A DNA stretch of 64,000 nt from Cohnella fermenti (GTDB taxonomy: Bacteria > Bacillota > Bacilli > Paenibacillales > Paenibacillaceae), in assembly GCF_004801405.1 (NCBI RefSeq), contig NZ_SSOB01000024.1, forward strand, positions 1 through 64,000, read 5' to 3'. The notes under the pieces were generated by a model, which saw only the letters and a list, made by a program, of their open reading frames with translations, was not told the DNA's origin and searched no databases. Numbering within the stretch: the stretch's first letter is position 1; each line of letters opens with the position of its first letter. The position numbers and the translations under genes are program-made. Below, piece by piece: positions 16,124 through 26,336 of the stretch.

Positions 16124-17855
16124 CCGGGAGGAGGAGGCCTGGGCGCAACTGATGCGGGACTGCCCGTCCTGGCCGGACGACATGGCGGCGGCATACCGTG
16201 CGGCCGGGCTCTGGGAAGGGCTGACGTTCGGCGAGATGCTCGCCGACAGGGCGGCGCGCTACGGCGACAAGACCGCGATCGTTGCCGGAGAGACGAGGCT
16301 CGGCTATGCGGCGCTGCACGAGCGGGCGGGCAAGCTGGCCGCCGGCTTGTTGCAGCTCGGCGTAGGACCGGCCGATCGCGTCGTCGTGCAGATGACGAAT
16401 CGGCACGAGTTCTTCACCGTCGTGTTCGCGCTGTTCCGCATCGGCGCGCTGCCGGTATTTGCGCTGCCGCTGCATCGCCTCAGCGAGATTGCTTATCTGT
16501 GCGAATTCAGCGAAGCGAAGGCCTATGTCATTCCCGATGTCGACGCAGGGTTCGACTACCGCGCGCTCGCGGCGGACGTGCTGGAGCGGGTTCCGGGCCT
16601 TCGGCACGTGCTCGTGGCGGGAGAGACGGGCGGGGAGACCGGCTCGTCTGCGTTCCTGTCGCTCGAACGGCTGGCGGCGCTCGCCGGACCCGAGGAGCCG
16701 GCATGGCCGCGGGGCGAAGCCGGGCGCGTCGCCTTTCTCCAACTGTCGGGCGGCAGCACCGGTCTGCCGAAGCTGATCCCGCGCACGCACGACGACTACA
16801 TGTACAGCGTCCGGCGCAGCAACGAGATCTGCGGCATAACCGAGCAAAGCATCTATATGGCGGCGCTGCCGGTCGCGCACAATTTTCCGTTGAGCTCGCC
16901 TGGGGCGCTCGGCACGCTGTACGCGGGCGGCACGGTTGTGCTCGCCGCGGCGCCAAGCCCCGACGAAGCGTTCCCGCTCATCGCGAAGGAGCGCGTCACC
17001 GTTACGGCGCTGGTGCCGCCGCTTGCGCTCGTCTGGATGGAGGCCGCGGCGCTGCGGCGGCCGGATCTGTCCAGCCTCCGGTTGCTGCAGGTCGGCGGGG
17101 CCAAGTTCAGCGCCGAGGCCGCGGGCCGCGTCCGGCAGACGCTGGGCTGCCGGCTGCAGCAGGTGTACGGCATGGCCGAAGGGCTCGTGAACTATACGAG
17201 GCTCGACGACGACGACGAGATCGTCGTGAACACGCAGGGGCGTCCGATGTCGGACTGGGACGAGATCCGCATCGTCGACGAGGACGACGCCGAGCTGGCT
17301 CCGGGCGAGGTCGGCGAGCTGCTGACGCGCGGGCCGTATACGATCCGCGGCTATTACAGGGCGGAGGCGCACAACGCCAAGGCGTTCACTGCGGACGGCT
17401 TCTACCGCACGGGCGATCTCGTGAAGGCGGATGCGCAAGGTTATCTGGTCGTCGATGGACGCGCCAAGGATCAGATCAACCGGGGCGGCGACAAGATCGC
17501 CGCCGAGGAAGTGGAGAATCATCTGCTTGCCCATCCGGCCGTCTTCGACGCCGCGCTGGCGGCGATGCCGGACGCCTTCCTGGGCGAGCGCGCCTGCGCC
17601 TTCATCATCCTGCGCGAGGACCGCAAGGCGACAGGTCCCGAGCTGCGGGCATTCCTGCGCGAGCGCGGGCTGTCCGCCTACAAGATTCCGGACCGCTTCG
17701 CGTTCACGGATGCTTTTCCCCAGACGAATGTCGGCAAGGTGAGCAAGAAGGCGCTGCGCGAGCGCTTGATGGCCGAAGTGTCCGGGTCTGTGCCCGCAAC
17801 CGCACCGGCCGGCGCGTCTGCGCAAGCCGCCGCTTCCGCCCGAGCCACCCAATAA
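16107..17855 (+). CDS. dhbE: 2,3-dihydroxybenzoate-AMP ligase
   Basis: It activates 2,3-dihydroxybenzoate as the acyl-adenylate and loads it on the carrier domain of DhbB. ANL-superfamily motifs are clear: QLSGGSTGLPKLIPRTH (AMP-binding loop), LPVAHNFPLSSPG (with the aryl-acid Asn), VYGMAEGLVNYTR, YRTGDLV, DGRAKDQINRGGDKI and the C-terminal catalytic lysine in TNVGKVSKKALR. Start chosen at ATG 16107 (MTKPIDREEE), which overlaps dhbC; this gives 582 residues, slightly longer than the usual 540 because of an Ala-rich tail. A 13-nt tandem repeat begins at its stop codon. Confidence 0.93.
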   Translation: MTKPIDREEEAWAQLMRDCPSWPDDMAAAYRAAGLWEGLTFGEMLADRAARYGDKTAIVAGETRLGYAALHERAGKLAAGLLQLGVGPADRVVVQMTNRHEFFTVVFALFRIGALPVFALPLHRLSEIAYLCEFSEAKAYVIPDVDAGFDYRALAADVLERVPGLRHVLVAGETGGETGSSAFLSLERLAALAGPEEPAWPRGEAGRVAFLQLSGGSTGLPKLIPRTHDDYMYSVRRSNEICGITEQSIYMAALPVAHNFPLSSPGALGTLYAGGTVVLAAAPSPDEAFPLIAKERVTVTALVPPLALVWMEAAALRRPDLSSLRLLQVGGAKFSAEAAGRVRQTLGCRLQQVYGMAEGLVNYTRLDDDDEIVVNTQGRPMSDWDEIRIVDEDDAELAPGEVGELLTRGPYTIRGYYRAEAHNAKAFTADGFYRTGDLVKADAQGYLVVDGRAKDQINRGGDKIAAEEVENHLLAHPAVFDAALAAMPDAFLGERACAFIILREDRKATGPELRAFLRERGLSAYKIPDRFAFTDAFPQTNVGKVSKKALRERLMAEVSGSVPATAPAGASAQAAASARATQ

Positions 17856-17926
17856 ATCAGCCAATAAACCAGTCCAATGAATCAGTTCAATAAATCAACT
17901 CAATGAATCAATTCAATAAATCAGCG
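17850..17926 (+). repeat. 13-nt tandem repeat between dhbE and dhbB
   Basis: After a 12-base first copy (17850-17861) come five 13-base units of the form CAATRAATCARYT (17862-17926). The array starts inside the dhbE stop codon and ends about 17 bases before the dhbB start. The unit length is not a multiple of three, so it is not coding. Confidence 0.8.
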
Positions 17927-17943
17927 AAAGAAGGCATTAGCAA

Positions 17944-18897
17944 ATGGCACTTCCTGCGATTCAACCTTATCCGATGCCCCAAGCGGCCGACCTGCCTGCG
18001 AACCGCGCGAGCTGGACGCCCGACCCGAAGCGGGCCGTTCTGCTCGTGCATGATATGCAGGCTTATTTCCTGAACGCCTTCGCGGCGGACCAGTCGCCGA
18101 TCACCGAGCTGCTGGCGCATATCCGGGCGCTGCTGGACCGGTGCCGCGCGCTCGGCATTCCCGTCGTATACACCGCGCAGCCGGGCGAGCAGTCCCGCGA
18201 GGAGCGCGGGCTGCTGTTCGACTTCTGGGGAGAGGGCATCAACAAAGCGCCGCACCTGAAGCATATCGTGCCCGAGCTGGCGCCCGCCGAAGGCGACATT
18301 GTGCTGGACAAGTGGCGCTACAGCGCCTTCCGCAGATCCGATCTGGCCGGACTGATGCGGGAGCGGGGGCGCGATCAGCTTCTTATCACGGGCATTTATG
18401 CGCACATCGGCTGCATGATGACGGCGGCCGAGGCGTTTATGCAGGATATTCAGGCGTTTATGGTGGCGGATGCGCTGGCGGACTTCTCGGCGGAAAATCA
18501 CGCCATGGCGGTCGCCTATGCGGCGAACCGCTGCGCGGTCGTATTGACGACGGCGCAGACGCTGGAGCAACTGGAGGCGGGAGCGGATGATGCCGGAGCC
18601 GTTGCTGCCGGAGCCGATGGAGCTGCGGCGCCCTCCGATTCCGCGCAGCGCTTCTACGATGTCGACGCCTTGCGCGCCCAGGTGGCCGGGCTGCTGTTCG
18701 AATCGCCGGACGCTATCTGCGACCGCGATCACTTGATCGACGAGCACGGGCTGGACTCGATCCGCGTCATGAGCCTCGTCGAAGCGTGGCGCGGGCAAGG
18801 GGCCGACGTCACGTTCGTCGAGCTGGCCGAATGTCCGACGCTCGCGAGCTGGAGCGAGCTGCTGCAAGCCAAATCGACCGCGGACGCCAGCGTCTAG
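17944..18897 (+). CDS. dhbB: Isochorismatase with aryl carrier domain
   Basis: A bifunctional protein. The N-terminal isochorismatase (about 1-210) cleaves isochorismate to 2,3-dihydro-2,3-dihydroxybenzoate and pyruvate; its triad is visible as LLVHDMQAYF (Asp), DKWRYSAF (Lys) and GIYAHIGCMM (Cys). The C-terminal aryl carrier domain (about 240-310) has the phosphopantetheine site DEHGLDSIRVM and presents the 2,3-dihydroxybenzoyl group to DhbF. The linker is a low-complexity Ala/Gly/Asp run, longer than usual. ATG follows AAGAAGG. Length 317 fits the family (about 312). Confidence 0.92.
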   Translation: MALPAIQPYPMPQAADLPANRASWTPDPKRAVLLVHDMQAYFLNAFAADQSPITELLAHIRALLDRCRALGIPVVYTAQPGEQSREERGLLFDFWGEGINKAPHLKHIVPELAPAEGDIVLDKWRYSAFRRSDLAGLMRERGRDQLLITGIYAHIGCMMTAAEAFMQDIQAFMVADALADFSAENHAMAVAYAANRCAVVLTTAQTLEQLEAGADDAGAVAAGADGAAAPSDSAQRFYDVDALRAQVAGLLFESPDAICDRDHLIDEHGLDSIRVMSLVEAWRGQGADVTFVELAECPTLASWSELLQAKSTADASV

Positions 18898-18912
18898 CGG
18901 AGGAAGGGAGAG

Positions 18913-21900
18913 ATGACCGCAATGCTGGTCGCGCCAACGATTCGCAGACCTCTGTCGGGCGCTCAGGCGGGCATATGGTATGCCCAGCAGCTCGACCCGC
19001 ACAACCCCATGTACAATACGGGCGAATATGTCGACATCCGGGGGCCGCTCGATCGCCGGACGTTCGAGGCGGCGCTCCGTCAGGCATGGCTGGAAGCCGA
19101 AGCCCTTCACGTCCGGTTCGAGGAGGATGGCGAGGGACCTTGGCAGGTGCTCGCGCCTCATTCCGGATGGACGCTGCACGAGGCGGATCTGAGCGGAGAG
19201 GCGGAGCCCTTCGAGTTGGCACGCGCCTGGATGGACGCCGATCTGGGCCGTCCGTGCAAGCTCGCCGAAGGGCCCCTGCTGACCCAAGCGCTGTTCAAGC
19301 TCGGCCCGGAACGTTATTTGTGGTATCAGCGCATTCATCATATCGCCATCGACGGCTACGGCTTCTCCTTGCTGACCAAGCGCGTCGCGCAGGTATACAC
19401 GGCGATGAAGCAGGGCCGGCCTTGGATGAACGGGGGCTTCGGCTCCTGGCACCGCGTGCTGGACGAGGACGAGGGCTACCGCGGCTCGGAGAGAATGGAG
19501 GCCGACCGCCGGTACTGGCTGGACCGGTTCGCCGACGATCCGGATGCCGTCAGCCTGTCCGACCGTGCGCCGCGGAGCGCGCATCGGGTCGTGCGGCATT
19601 CGTCGGAGCTGTCCGCCGCCGCCGCGTCGAGCCTGCGCCGATCCGCGCAGCTTCACGGCGTCGCCTGGTCCGAGATCGTGCTCGCCGCCGTTGCCGCGTA
19701 TGTGCACCGGCTTACGGGCGCGGAGGACGTCATCCTCGGCCTGCCGATGATGAGCCGTCTCGGCTCGGCATCGCTCAACACGCCGGGCATGGTCATGAAC
19801 ATTGTTCCGCTGCGCTTGCAGGTCAGGCCGGCGACGACGGTGTCGGAGCTGGTGCGCCAAGCCGCGCGGGAGGTCCGCGAAGCGCGCAAGCACCAGGGCT
19901 ACCGGCACGAGGAGCTGCGCCGCGAGCTCAGGCGGGTCGGCGACGGCCGCAGGCTGTACGGCCCGATGGTCAATATGATGCCGTTCGACAGCGGGCTGCA
20001 GTTCGGCGACGCGCCCGGCATCAAGCACAATCTGTCGGCCGGACCGGTCGACGACGTGGCCGTCAACGTGTACCTCAAGCCGGATGGCGCCGGCCTGCAG
20101 CTCGATCTGGACGGGAATCCGGAGCTGTATGCCGAAGAGGAGCTGCGTGCGCATCATCGGCGTCTCCTTTATTTCCTCGAAAATACGGCGAGCGCGCTGC
20201 CGGGCGACCCGGTCGGCCAGCTTGCCCTGCTGAGCGGGGCGGAGCGCGAGGAGGAGCTGAGGCGCTGGAACGATACGGCTCGGCCCGTGCCGCAGGCCCG
20301 TACGTCGGAGCTGTTCGAGGCGCAGGCGCAGCGCAGTCCCGGCGCAGTTGCGCTCGTCCACGACGCGGAGACGGTCGGCTATGCGGAGCTGAATGCGCGA
20401 GCGAACCGGCTGGCGCGCCTGCTGATCGCACGCGGCGCGGGACCGCAGCGCATCGTGGCGATAGCGGCGCCCCGCTCGGCGGAGATGATCGTCGCCATGC
20501 TGGCCGTCCACAAGACCGGTGCCGGCTATCTGCCGCTGGACATCGATTTTCCCGCGGACCGGATCGCCTATATGGTGGAGGACGCCCGCGCACTGGTGAT
20601 GCTGACTACGGCCGAGGTGGCGGAGAGGCTGCCGCAGCCGGCGGTAGGGTCGGACCGGCAGGCGCTCGTCCGGCTCGACGATCCCGCCGTGCGGGCGGAG
20701 CTGGCCGGCTATGCGGACGACAATATCGCGGGCGGGGAGCGGAACGCCGTCCCGCAAGGCGCCGATCCGGCCTACATTCTGTATACGTCGGGCTCCACGG
20801 GCAAGCCGAAGGGCGTCGTCATCCCGTACGCCGCGCTCACGAACTTCCTGCTGGCGATGGGCGAGCAGTTCCGGCTGACGCCGGAGGATCGGCTGCTCGC
20901 GGTCACGACGATCTCATTCGATATTTCGATCCTCGAGATATTTATGCCGCTCTTAAGCGGCGCCCGGCTCATCGTCGCCGGCAAGCGGACGGTCCAGGAC
21001 GCTGCGGAGCTGTCGCGGCTCATCCGCTCGTCGGGCGCCACGCTTATGCAGGCGACGCCGTCGCTCTGGCATGCGCTGCTGGAGCAGGCGCCGGAGGGCT
21101 TGCGCGGCCTGCGCGCGCTGGTCGGCGGCGAGGCGCTGTCCGGCGCCCTGCTGCGCGATCTGCAGGCGCTCGGCTGCCGGGTGACGAACCTGTACGGCCC
21201 GACGGAGACGACGATCTGGTCGACGAGCGCGACGTACGAAGCGGACAGCGACGTGCCCAAGCCGTCCATCGGCCGGCCGATCTGGAATACGCAGCTGTAC
21301 ATTCTGGACAGCGGCCTGCAGCCTGTGCCGCCCGGCGTGACCGGCGACCTGTATATCGCGGGCGACGGACTCGCGCTCGGCTACTGGCAGCGTCCGGGGC
21401 TGACGGCGGAGCGGTTCGTCGCCGATCCGTACGGCCCGCCGGGCTCGCGGATGTACCGCACCGGCGATATGGCGCGCCGGCTGCCGGACGGCACGACGGA
21501 CTATTGCGGACGTGCCGACCATCAGGTCAAGCTTCGCGGCTATCGCATCGAGCTCCCGGAGATCGAAGCGGTGCTGAGCGGCTATACGGGCCTGACGCAA
21601 GGTGCGGTCGTCGTCCGCGAAGACCGGCCGGGAGACAAGCGGCTGGTCGCTTATTATGCGGCGAACGAGGCTGTCGACGCCGCATCGCTGCGCGCGCATA
21701 TGGCGGCGTCGCTGCCGGAATATATGGTGCCTTCGGCGTTCGTCGCCGTGGAGCGGTTCCCGCAGACGCCCAACGGCAAGCTGGACCGCAAGGCGCTGCC
21801 GGCCCCGCACGAGCTCGCCGGTCCCGCGGTCCGCGCGGCCCGCACGCCGCAGGAGGAGCTGCTCTGCGCGCTGTTCGCCGAGGTGCTCGGGCTGCCGCTG

Positions 21901-24900
21901 GTCGGCATCGAGGACGACTTCTTCGAGCTGGGAGGGCATTCCCTGCTTGCGGGGCGGCTGGTCGGCCGCATCCGCGAAGGGCTGCAGGCCGAGCTCAGCA
22001 TCGCCAGCCTGTTCGAGACGCCGACGGTGGCGGGCATCGCGAGGCGGATCGACAGTGCCGCCGCGGCGAGACCGGGCATTCGCCCGGCCGTGCGTCCGGC
22101 GGACATTCCGCTCTCGTTCGCCCAGCGCCGCCTGTGGTTCCTCGACTGTCTCGAAGGGCCGAGCCCGACGTACAATATCCCGCTAGTCGCCGCGCTGACC
22201 GGTCCGCTTGACCGCAACTGCCTGGAGGCGGCGCTGCGGGATGTCGTCCGGCGCCACGAGACTCTGCGGACCGTCTTCCCCGAGCGGGACGGAACCGCGG
22301 CGCAGCGTATTCTGGCTGCGGACGCCTGCGAGATCGGGCTGATCTTCTCCGAGGTGCCGGAGGAGGCGCTTGCGGACGAGTTGGCCGCCGCCGCGCGCTA
22401 CGGCTTCGATCTGGCGCGGGAGCCCTCGTTCCGGGCGCACCTGTATGCGGTTGGGCCCGAGCGGCATGTGCTGTTGCTCCTGCTGCATCATATCGTCGGC
22501 GACGGCTGGTCGCTCGATCCGCTGACGCGGGATCTTGCGGCCGCCTATGCGGCCCGCATGAGCGGAGAGGCGCCGACGTGGACGTCGCTGCCTCTGCAGT
22601 ATGCGGACTACGCGCTCTGGCAGGAGCGGCTGCTCGGCGACGAGAGCGATCCGGACAGCCTGATCGCGCGCCAGATCGCCTTCTGGAAGGATACGCTGCG
22701 CGCTCTGCCGGATCAGCTCGAGCTGCCGACGGACCGCCCGCGTCCCGCGGAATCGACGCATGCCGGGGATACGATCCGGGTAACGCTGCCGGCCGGGCTG
22801 CACGCCCGTCTGCTGGAGCTGTCAAGGGCGACGCGAACGAGCCTGTTCATGGTCGTGCAGGCGGGGCTCGCCGCGCTGTTCACCCGCCTCGGCGCGGGAA
22901 CGGACATCCCGCTCGGCAGTCCGATCGCCGGTCGCAACGACGACGCGCTCGGCGACCTGGTCGGTCTGTTCATCAACACGATCGTACTGCGCACCGATAC
23001 CTCCGGCGATCCGAGCTTCAGACGGCTGCTGGAGCGGGTGCGCAGCGCGAATCTGGCCGCTTACGAGCACGGGGACGTGCCGTTCGAGCGGTTGGTGGAG
23101 GTGCTGAATCCGCCGCGGTCCCGCGCGAGGCATCCGCTGTTCCAAGTCATGCTCGCCTTCCAGAATACGCCGGAGCCCCGGCTGCCGCTGGCGGGCATCG
23201 ACGCCGAGCTGCGGCTGGCGACGGTGGGCCGGGCGAAGTTCGACCTGACGATTGAGTTCAGGGAGAGAAGAGGGACGGATGGAACGCCGGACGGCATCGA
23301 CGGCTGGCTGGAGTTCGCGAACGATCTGTACGAGCGCGCCACGGTCGAGAAGCTCGCGGCCCGGCTGGAGCTGCTGCTGGCGGAAGCCGTGTCCGCACCG
23401 GACATGCCGATCGGCCTGCTGCCGATTCTGCTGCCGGAGGAGCGGACGGCGCGCGCGTCTCAGGCCGCGCTGCCGGAGGCTCATGCCTGGACCGGGCGCC
23501 ATCTGGCGGAGCTGTTCGAGCTTCAGGCGGCGAAGCGGCCGGATGCGGCGGCAGTGACGTACGAAGGCGAGACGCTCGCCTACGGAGAGCTGAACGCCCG
23601 CGCGAACCGGCTGGCGCATCTTCTGATCTCCCGGGGCATCGGTCCCGAGCGGCTCGTCGGCCTCCTGCTGCCGCGCTCCATCGACATGATGGTCGGCGTG
23701 CTGGCGGTGCTGAAGGCTGGCGCGGGGTACTTGCCGCTCGATCCGGATTATCCGCTCGACCGCCTCGCGTTCATGCTGGAGGACACGCAGCCGTCGTGCA
23801 TCGTGGGCTGCCTTGAGACGGCGCCGGCACTGGCCGGGCAAGAGCTGCTGCTGCTTGACGACGCGCCTGCGGCGGAACTGCTGGCCCGCTATCCGGACAC
23901 CGATCCGACGGACGGCGACCGCGTCGCTCCGCTTGCGCCGGATGCGGTCGCGTACATCATCTACACGTCGGGCTCGACCGGCAAGCCGAAGGGCGTCGTC
24001 ATTCCGCACAGCAACGTCGTGCGCCTGTTCGCGTCGACCGACCGCTGGTACGGCTTCGGCCCGCAGGACGTATGGACGCTGTTCCACTCGTACGCGTTCG
24101 ACTTCTCGGTATGGGAGATGTGGGGCGCGCTGCTGTACGGCGGCCGGCTCGCGATTGTGCCGCACCGGACGTCCCGCTCGCCGGACCTGTTCCTCGAGCT
24201 GCTCTGCAGGGAGCGCGTGACGGTGCTGAACCAGACGCCGAGCGCCTTCTACCAGCTCATGCAGGCAGACAAGGAGCGGCCGGAGCTCGGCCGGACGCTG
24301 TCGCTGCGATACGTCATCTTCGGCGGGGAAGCGCTCGATCTCGGCCATCTGCGGGATTGGTACGACCGCCACGACGACCGGGCGCCGCAGCTCGTGAACA
24401 TGTACGGCATCACGGAGACGACGGTGCATGTGAGTTATTTCCCGCTGTCGCGCGAGCTGACGGAGAGCAAGGGCGCCAGCCTGATCGGCGGCGCGATTCC
24501 GGACCTGCGGGTGTACGTGCTCGACCGCTATATGCGGCATGTGCCGACGGGCGTCACGGGCGAGATGTACGTGGCCGGATCGGGACTCGCCCGCTGCTAT
24601 TGGCGGCGTCCGGGCTTGACGGCGGAGCGGTTCCTTGCCGATCCGTACGGACCTCCCGGAGCGCGGATGTACCGGACGGGCGATCTGGCGCGCTGGCTCG
24701 CGGACGGGACGCTGGACTATCTCGGCCGGATCGACCATCAGGTCAAGATCCGCGGCTTCCGCATCGAGCTCGGCGAGATCGAGGCGGTGGCGGCTCAGGC
24801 CGAGCATGTATCCAAGGCCGTCGTCATCGCCAGGGAGGACATCCCCGGCGACAAGCGGCTGGTGGCCTACATCGTGCCGGAGGCCGGCGTCGAGCTGGAC

Positions 24901-26103
24901 GCCGATGCGCTGCGCCGGCAGGCGTGGGCGGCGCTGCCAAGCTATATGGTGCCCGCGGCGTTTGTCGTGCTGAAGGAGCTGCCGCTCACGGTCAACGGCA
25001 AGCTGGACCGCAAGGCGCTCCCGGCGCCGGACTTCTCCTTGGCCGCCGGAGGCAGAGGCCCGCGGACGCCGCAGGAGGAGATACTGTGCGACCTGTACGC
25101 GGAGACGCTGGGCCTCGCGAAGGTCGGCATCGACGACGGCTTCTTCGATCTCGGCGGCCATTCCCTGCTCGCGGTGAAGCTCATGAGCGGGATTCGCGAT
25201 GCATTGGGCGTGTCGCTCGGCATCGGCACGCTGTTCGAAGCGCCGACGGTGGGGGGCCTCGCGGCCAAGCTCGAGGGCGGCGGCAGCGAGGGCGCGCTGG
25301 AGGTGCTTCTGCCGCTGCGAACAAGCGGCACGCGCCCGCCGTTCTTCTGCATCCACCCGGCGGGCGGGCTCAGTTGGTGCTACGCGGGCCTCATGAAGTC
25401 GCTCGGGCCGGATGTGCCGATCTACGGCCTGCAGGCGAGAGGCATCGCGAGACGGGAGCCGCTGCCGGCGGACCTGGCGGAGATGGCGGCCGATTATATC
25501 GCGCATATCCGCTCGGTGCAGCCGCACGGCCCGTACTACCTGCTCGGCTGGTCGCTCGGCGGCAATGTGGCCCATGCGGTCGCGTCGCTCCTGCAAGCGG
25601 AGGGCGAGGAGATCGCGTTGTTGGTCATGCTGGACGCGTTCCCGAGCCACTTCCTGCCGATCAGCGAAGGGCCGAATGAGGAGGAGGCGCTGATCGCTCT
25701 GCTGGCGCTCGGCGGTTACGATCCGGACAGCCTCGGCGGGGTGCTGGACATGGAGGCCGCGGTCAACATTCTCCGCAGCGACGGCAGTGCGCTCGCAAGC
25801 CTTGAACCGTCGGTCATCATGAGCCTCAAGGATACGTATGTGAATTCCGTGCGCATCCTGGGCGCCTATCGGCCGGGAACGTACAGGGGCGATCTGCTGT
25901 TCGTCCACTCGACGGTCATCCCGGACTGGTTCACGCCGATCTCTCCGCAGACGTGGCAGCCCTATATTACCGGCTCGATCGAGCGGCACGACCTGGCCTG
26001 CAGGCATAAGGATCTGTGCCAGCCGGGCCCGCTGGCGGACATCGGGCGGATCATCACCATGAAGCTGGCGGAGATGGAAGGCGAAGCGTGCAATTCGAGA
26101 TAA
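18913..26103 (+). CDS. dhbF: Dimodular NRPS, bacillibactin synthetase
   Basis: A 2396-residue nonribosomal peptide synthetase laid out C-A-T-C-A-T-TE like Bacillus DhbF (2378). First condensation domain: HHIAIDGYG. First carrier FFELGGHSLL near 1003; second condensation domain from about 1066 with HHIVGDG near 1192; second carrier FFDLGGHSLL near 2077; thioesterase with GWSLGG near 2212. Binding-pocket residues read by position match DILQLGLIWK for A1 (glycine: FDISILEIF, MQATPSLW, LVGGEAL, NLYGPTETTIW) and DFWNIGMVHK for A2 (threonine: FDFSVWEMW, LNQTPSAF, IFGGEAL, NMYGITETTVH). The enzyme should join 2,3-dihydroxybenzoate-Gly-Thr and trimerise it to the macrolactone. Two GGAAGGGAGAG-type sites precede ATG. 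It needs Sfp priming. Confidence 0.93.
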   Translation: MTAMLVAPTIRRPLSGAQAGIWYAQQLDPHNPMYNTGEYVDIRGPLDRRTFEAALRQAWLEAEALHVRFEEDGEGPWQVLAPHSGWTLHEADLSGEAEPFELARAWMDADLGRPCKLAEGPLLTQALFKLGPERYLWYQRIHHIAIDGYGFSLLTKRVAQVYTAMKQGRPWMNGGFGSWHRVLDEDEGYRGSERMEADRRYWLDRFADDPDAVSLSDRAPRSAHRVVRHSSELSAAAASSLRRSAQLHGVAWSEIVLAAVAAYVHRLTGAEDVILGLPMMSRLGSASLNTPGMVMNIVPLRLQVRPATTVSELVRQAAREVREARKHQGYRHEELRRELRRVGDGRRLYGPMVNMMPFDSGLQFGDAPGIKHNLSAGPVDDVAVNVYLKPDGAGLQLDLDGNPELYAEEELRAHHRRLLYFLENTASALPGDPVGQLALLSGAEREEELRRWNDTARPVPQARTSELFEAQAQRSPGAVALVHDAETVGYAELNARANRLARLLIARGAGPQRIVAIAAPRSAEMIVAMLAVHKTGAGYLPLDIDFPADRIAYMVEDARALVMLTTAEVAERLPQPAVGSDRQALVRLDDPAVRAELAGYADDNIAGGERNAVPQGADPAYILYTSGSTGKPKGVVIPYAALTNFLLAMGEQFRLTPEDRLLAVTTISFDISILEIFMPLLSGARLIVAGKRTVQDAAELSRLIRSSGATLMQATPSLWHALLEQAPEGLRGLRALVGGEALSGALLRDLQALGCRVTNLYGPTETTIWSTSATYEADSDVPKPSIGRPIWNTQLYILDSGLQPVPPGVTGDLYIAGDGLALGYWQRPGLTAERFVADPYGPPGSRMYRTGDMARRLPDGTTDYCGRADHQVKLRGYRIELPEIEAVLSGYTGLTQGAVVVREDRPGDKRLVAYYAANEAVDAASLRAHMAASLPEYMVPSAFVAVERFPQTPNGKLDRKALPAPHELAGPAVRAARTPQEELLCALFAEVLGLPLVGIEDDFFELGGHSLLAGRLVGRIREGLQAELSIASLFETPTVAGIARRIDSAAAARPGIRPAVRPADIPLSFAQRRLWFLDCLEGPSPTYNIPLVAALTGPLDRNCLEAALRDVVRRHETLRTVFPERDGTAAQRILAADACEIGLIFSEVPEEALADELAAAARYGFDLAREPSFRAHLYAVGPERHVLLLLLHHIVGDGWSLDPLTRDLAAAYAARMSGEAPTWTSLPLQYADYALWQERLLGDESDPDSLIARQIAFWKDTLRALPDQLELPTDRPRPAESTHAGDTIRVTLPAGLHARLLELSRATRTSLFMVVQAGLAALFTRLGAGTDIPLGSPIAGRNDDALGDLVGLFINTIVLRTDTSGDPSFRRLLERVRSANLAAYEHGDVPFERLVEVLNPPRSRARHPLFQVMLAFQNTPEPRLPLAGIDAELRLATVGRAKFDLTIEFRERRGTDGTPDGIDGWLEFANDLYERATVEKLAARLELLLAEAVSAPDMPIGLLPILLPEERTARASQAALPEAHAWTGRHLAELFELQAAKRPDAAAVTYEGETLAYGELNARANRLAHLLISRGIGPERLVGLLLPRSIDMMVGVLAVLKAGAGYLPLDPDYPLDRLAFMLEDTQPSCIVGCLETAPALAGQELLLLDDAPAAELLARYPDTDPTDGDRVAPLAPDAVAYIIYTSGSTGKPKGVVIPHSNVVRLFASTDRWYGFGPQDVWTLFHSYAFDFSVWEMWGALLYGGRLAIVPHRTSRSPDLFLELLCRERVTVLNQTPSAFYQLMQADKERPELGRTLSLRYVIFGGEALDLGHLRDWYDRHDDRAPQLVNMYGITETTVHVSYFPLSRELTESKGASLIGGAIPDLRVYVLDRYMRHVPTGVTGEMYVAGSGLARCYWRRPGLTAERFLADPYGPPGARMYRTGDLARWLADGTLDYLGRIDHQVKIRGFRIELGEIEAVAAQAEHVSKAVVIAREDIPGDKRLVAYIVPEAGVELDADALRRQAWAALPSYMVPAAFVVLKELPLTVNGKLDRKALPAPDFSLAAGGRGPRTPQEEILCDLYAETLGLAKVGIDDGFFDLGGHSLLAVKLMSGIRDALGVSLGIGTLFEAPTVGGLAAKLEGGGSEGALEVLLPLRTSGTRPPFFCIHPAGGLSWCYAGLMKSLGPDVPIYGLQARGIARREPLPADLAEMAADYIAHIRSVQPHGPYYLLGWSLGGNVAHAVASLLQAEGEEIALLVMLDAFPSHFLPISEGPNEEEALIALLALGGYDPDSLGGVLDMEAAVNILRSDGSALASLEPSVIMSLKDTYVNSVRILGAYRPGTYRGDLLFVHSTVIPDWFTPISPQTWQPYITGSIERHDLACRHKDLCQPGPLADIGRIITMKLAEMEGEACNSR

Positions 26104-26126
26104 AATTTGAGAAGAGGAGAATCGGC

Positions 26127-26336
26127 ATGAGCAATCCTTTTGAAGCAACGGAAGACAAGTTTTACGCACTTGCGAACGCGCAAGGCCAATATTCGCTCTG
26201 GCCCGCCTTCGCCGAGATTCCGGCGGGGTGGACGAAGCTGTACGAAGCGGAGCGGGAAGCCTGTCTGGCCTATATTGAGGAGCATTGGACGGACATGCGT
26301 CCGCAGCCGGCCGCCCCGCAAGCGGCCGGCGTATGA
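26127..26336 (+). CDS. mbtH: MbtH-like NRPS helper protein
   Basis: A 69-residue MbtH-family protein that binds adenylation domains and supports their activity. The signature is present: GQYSLWPAFAEIPAGW with conserved tryptophans, and the end YIEEHWTDMRP. The usual acidic residue before GQYS is replaced in NAQGQYS, a minor variation. ATG follows GAGGAGA. It begins 23 bases after dhbF and shares an ATGA overlap with the exporter gene, so it belongs to the operon. Confidence 0.9.
   Translation: MSNPFEATEDKFYALANAQGQYSLWPAFAEIPAGWTKLYEAEREACLAYIEEHWTDMRPQPAAPQAAGV

Noticed and set aside
17908..20757. 949-residue minus-strand frame opposite dhbB and dhbF
   Set aside because: Shadow of the real coding strand; composition (Arg, Gln, His) is that of antisense GC-rich DNA.
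18786..22211. 1141-residue plus-strand frame overlapping dhbB end and dhbF
   Set aside because: Out-of-frame reading of the synthetase, rich in Arg/Gly/Ala, without motifs.
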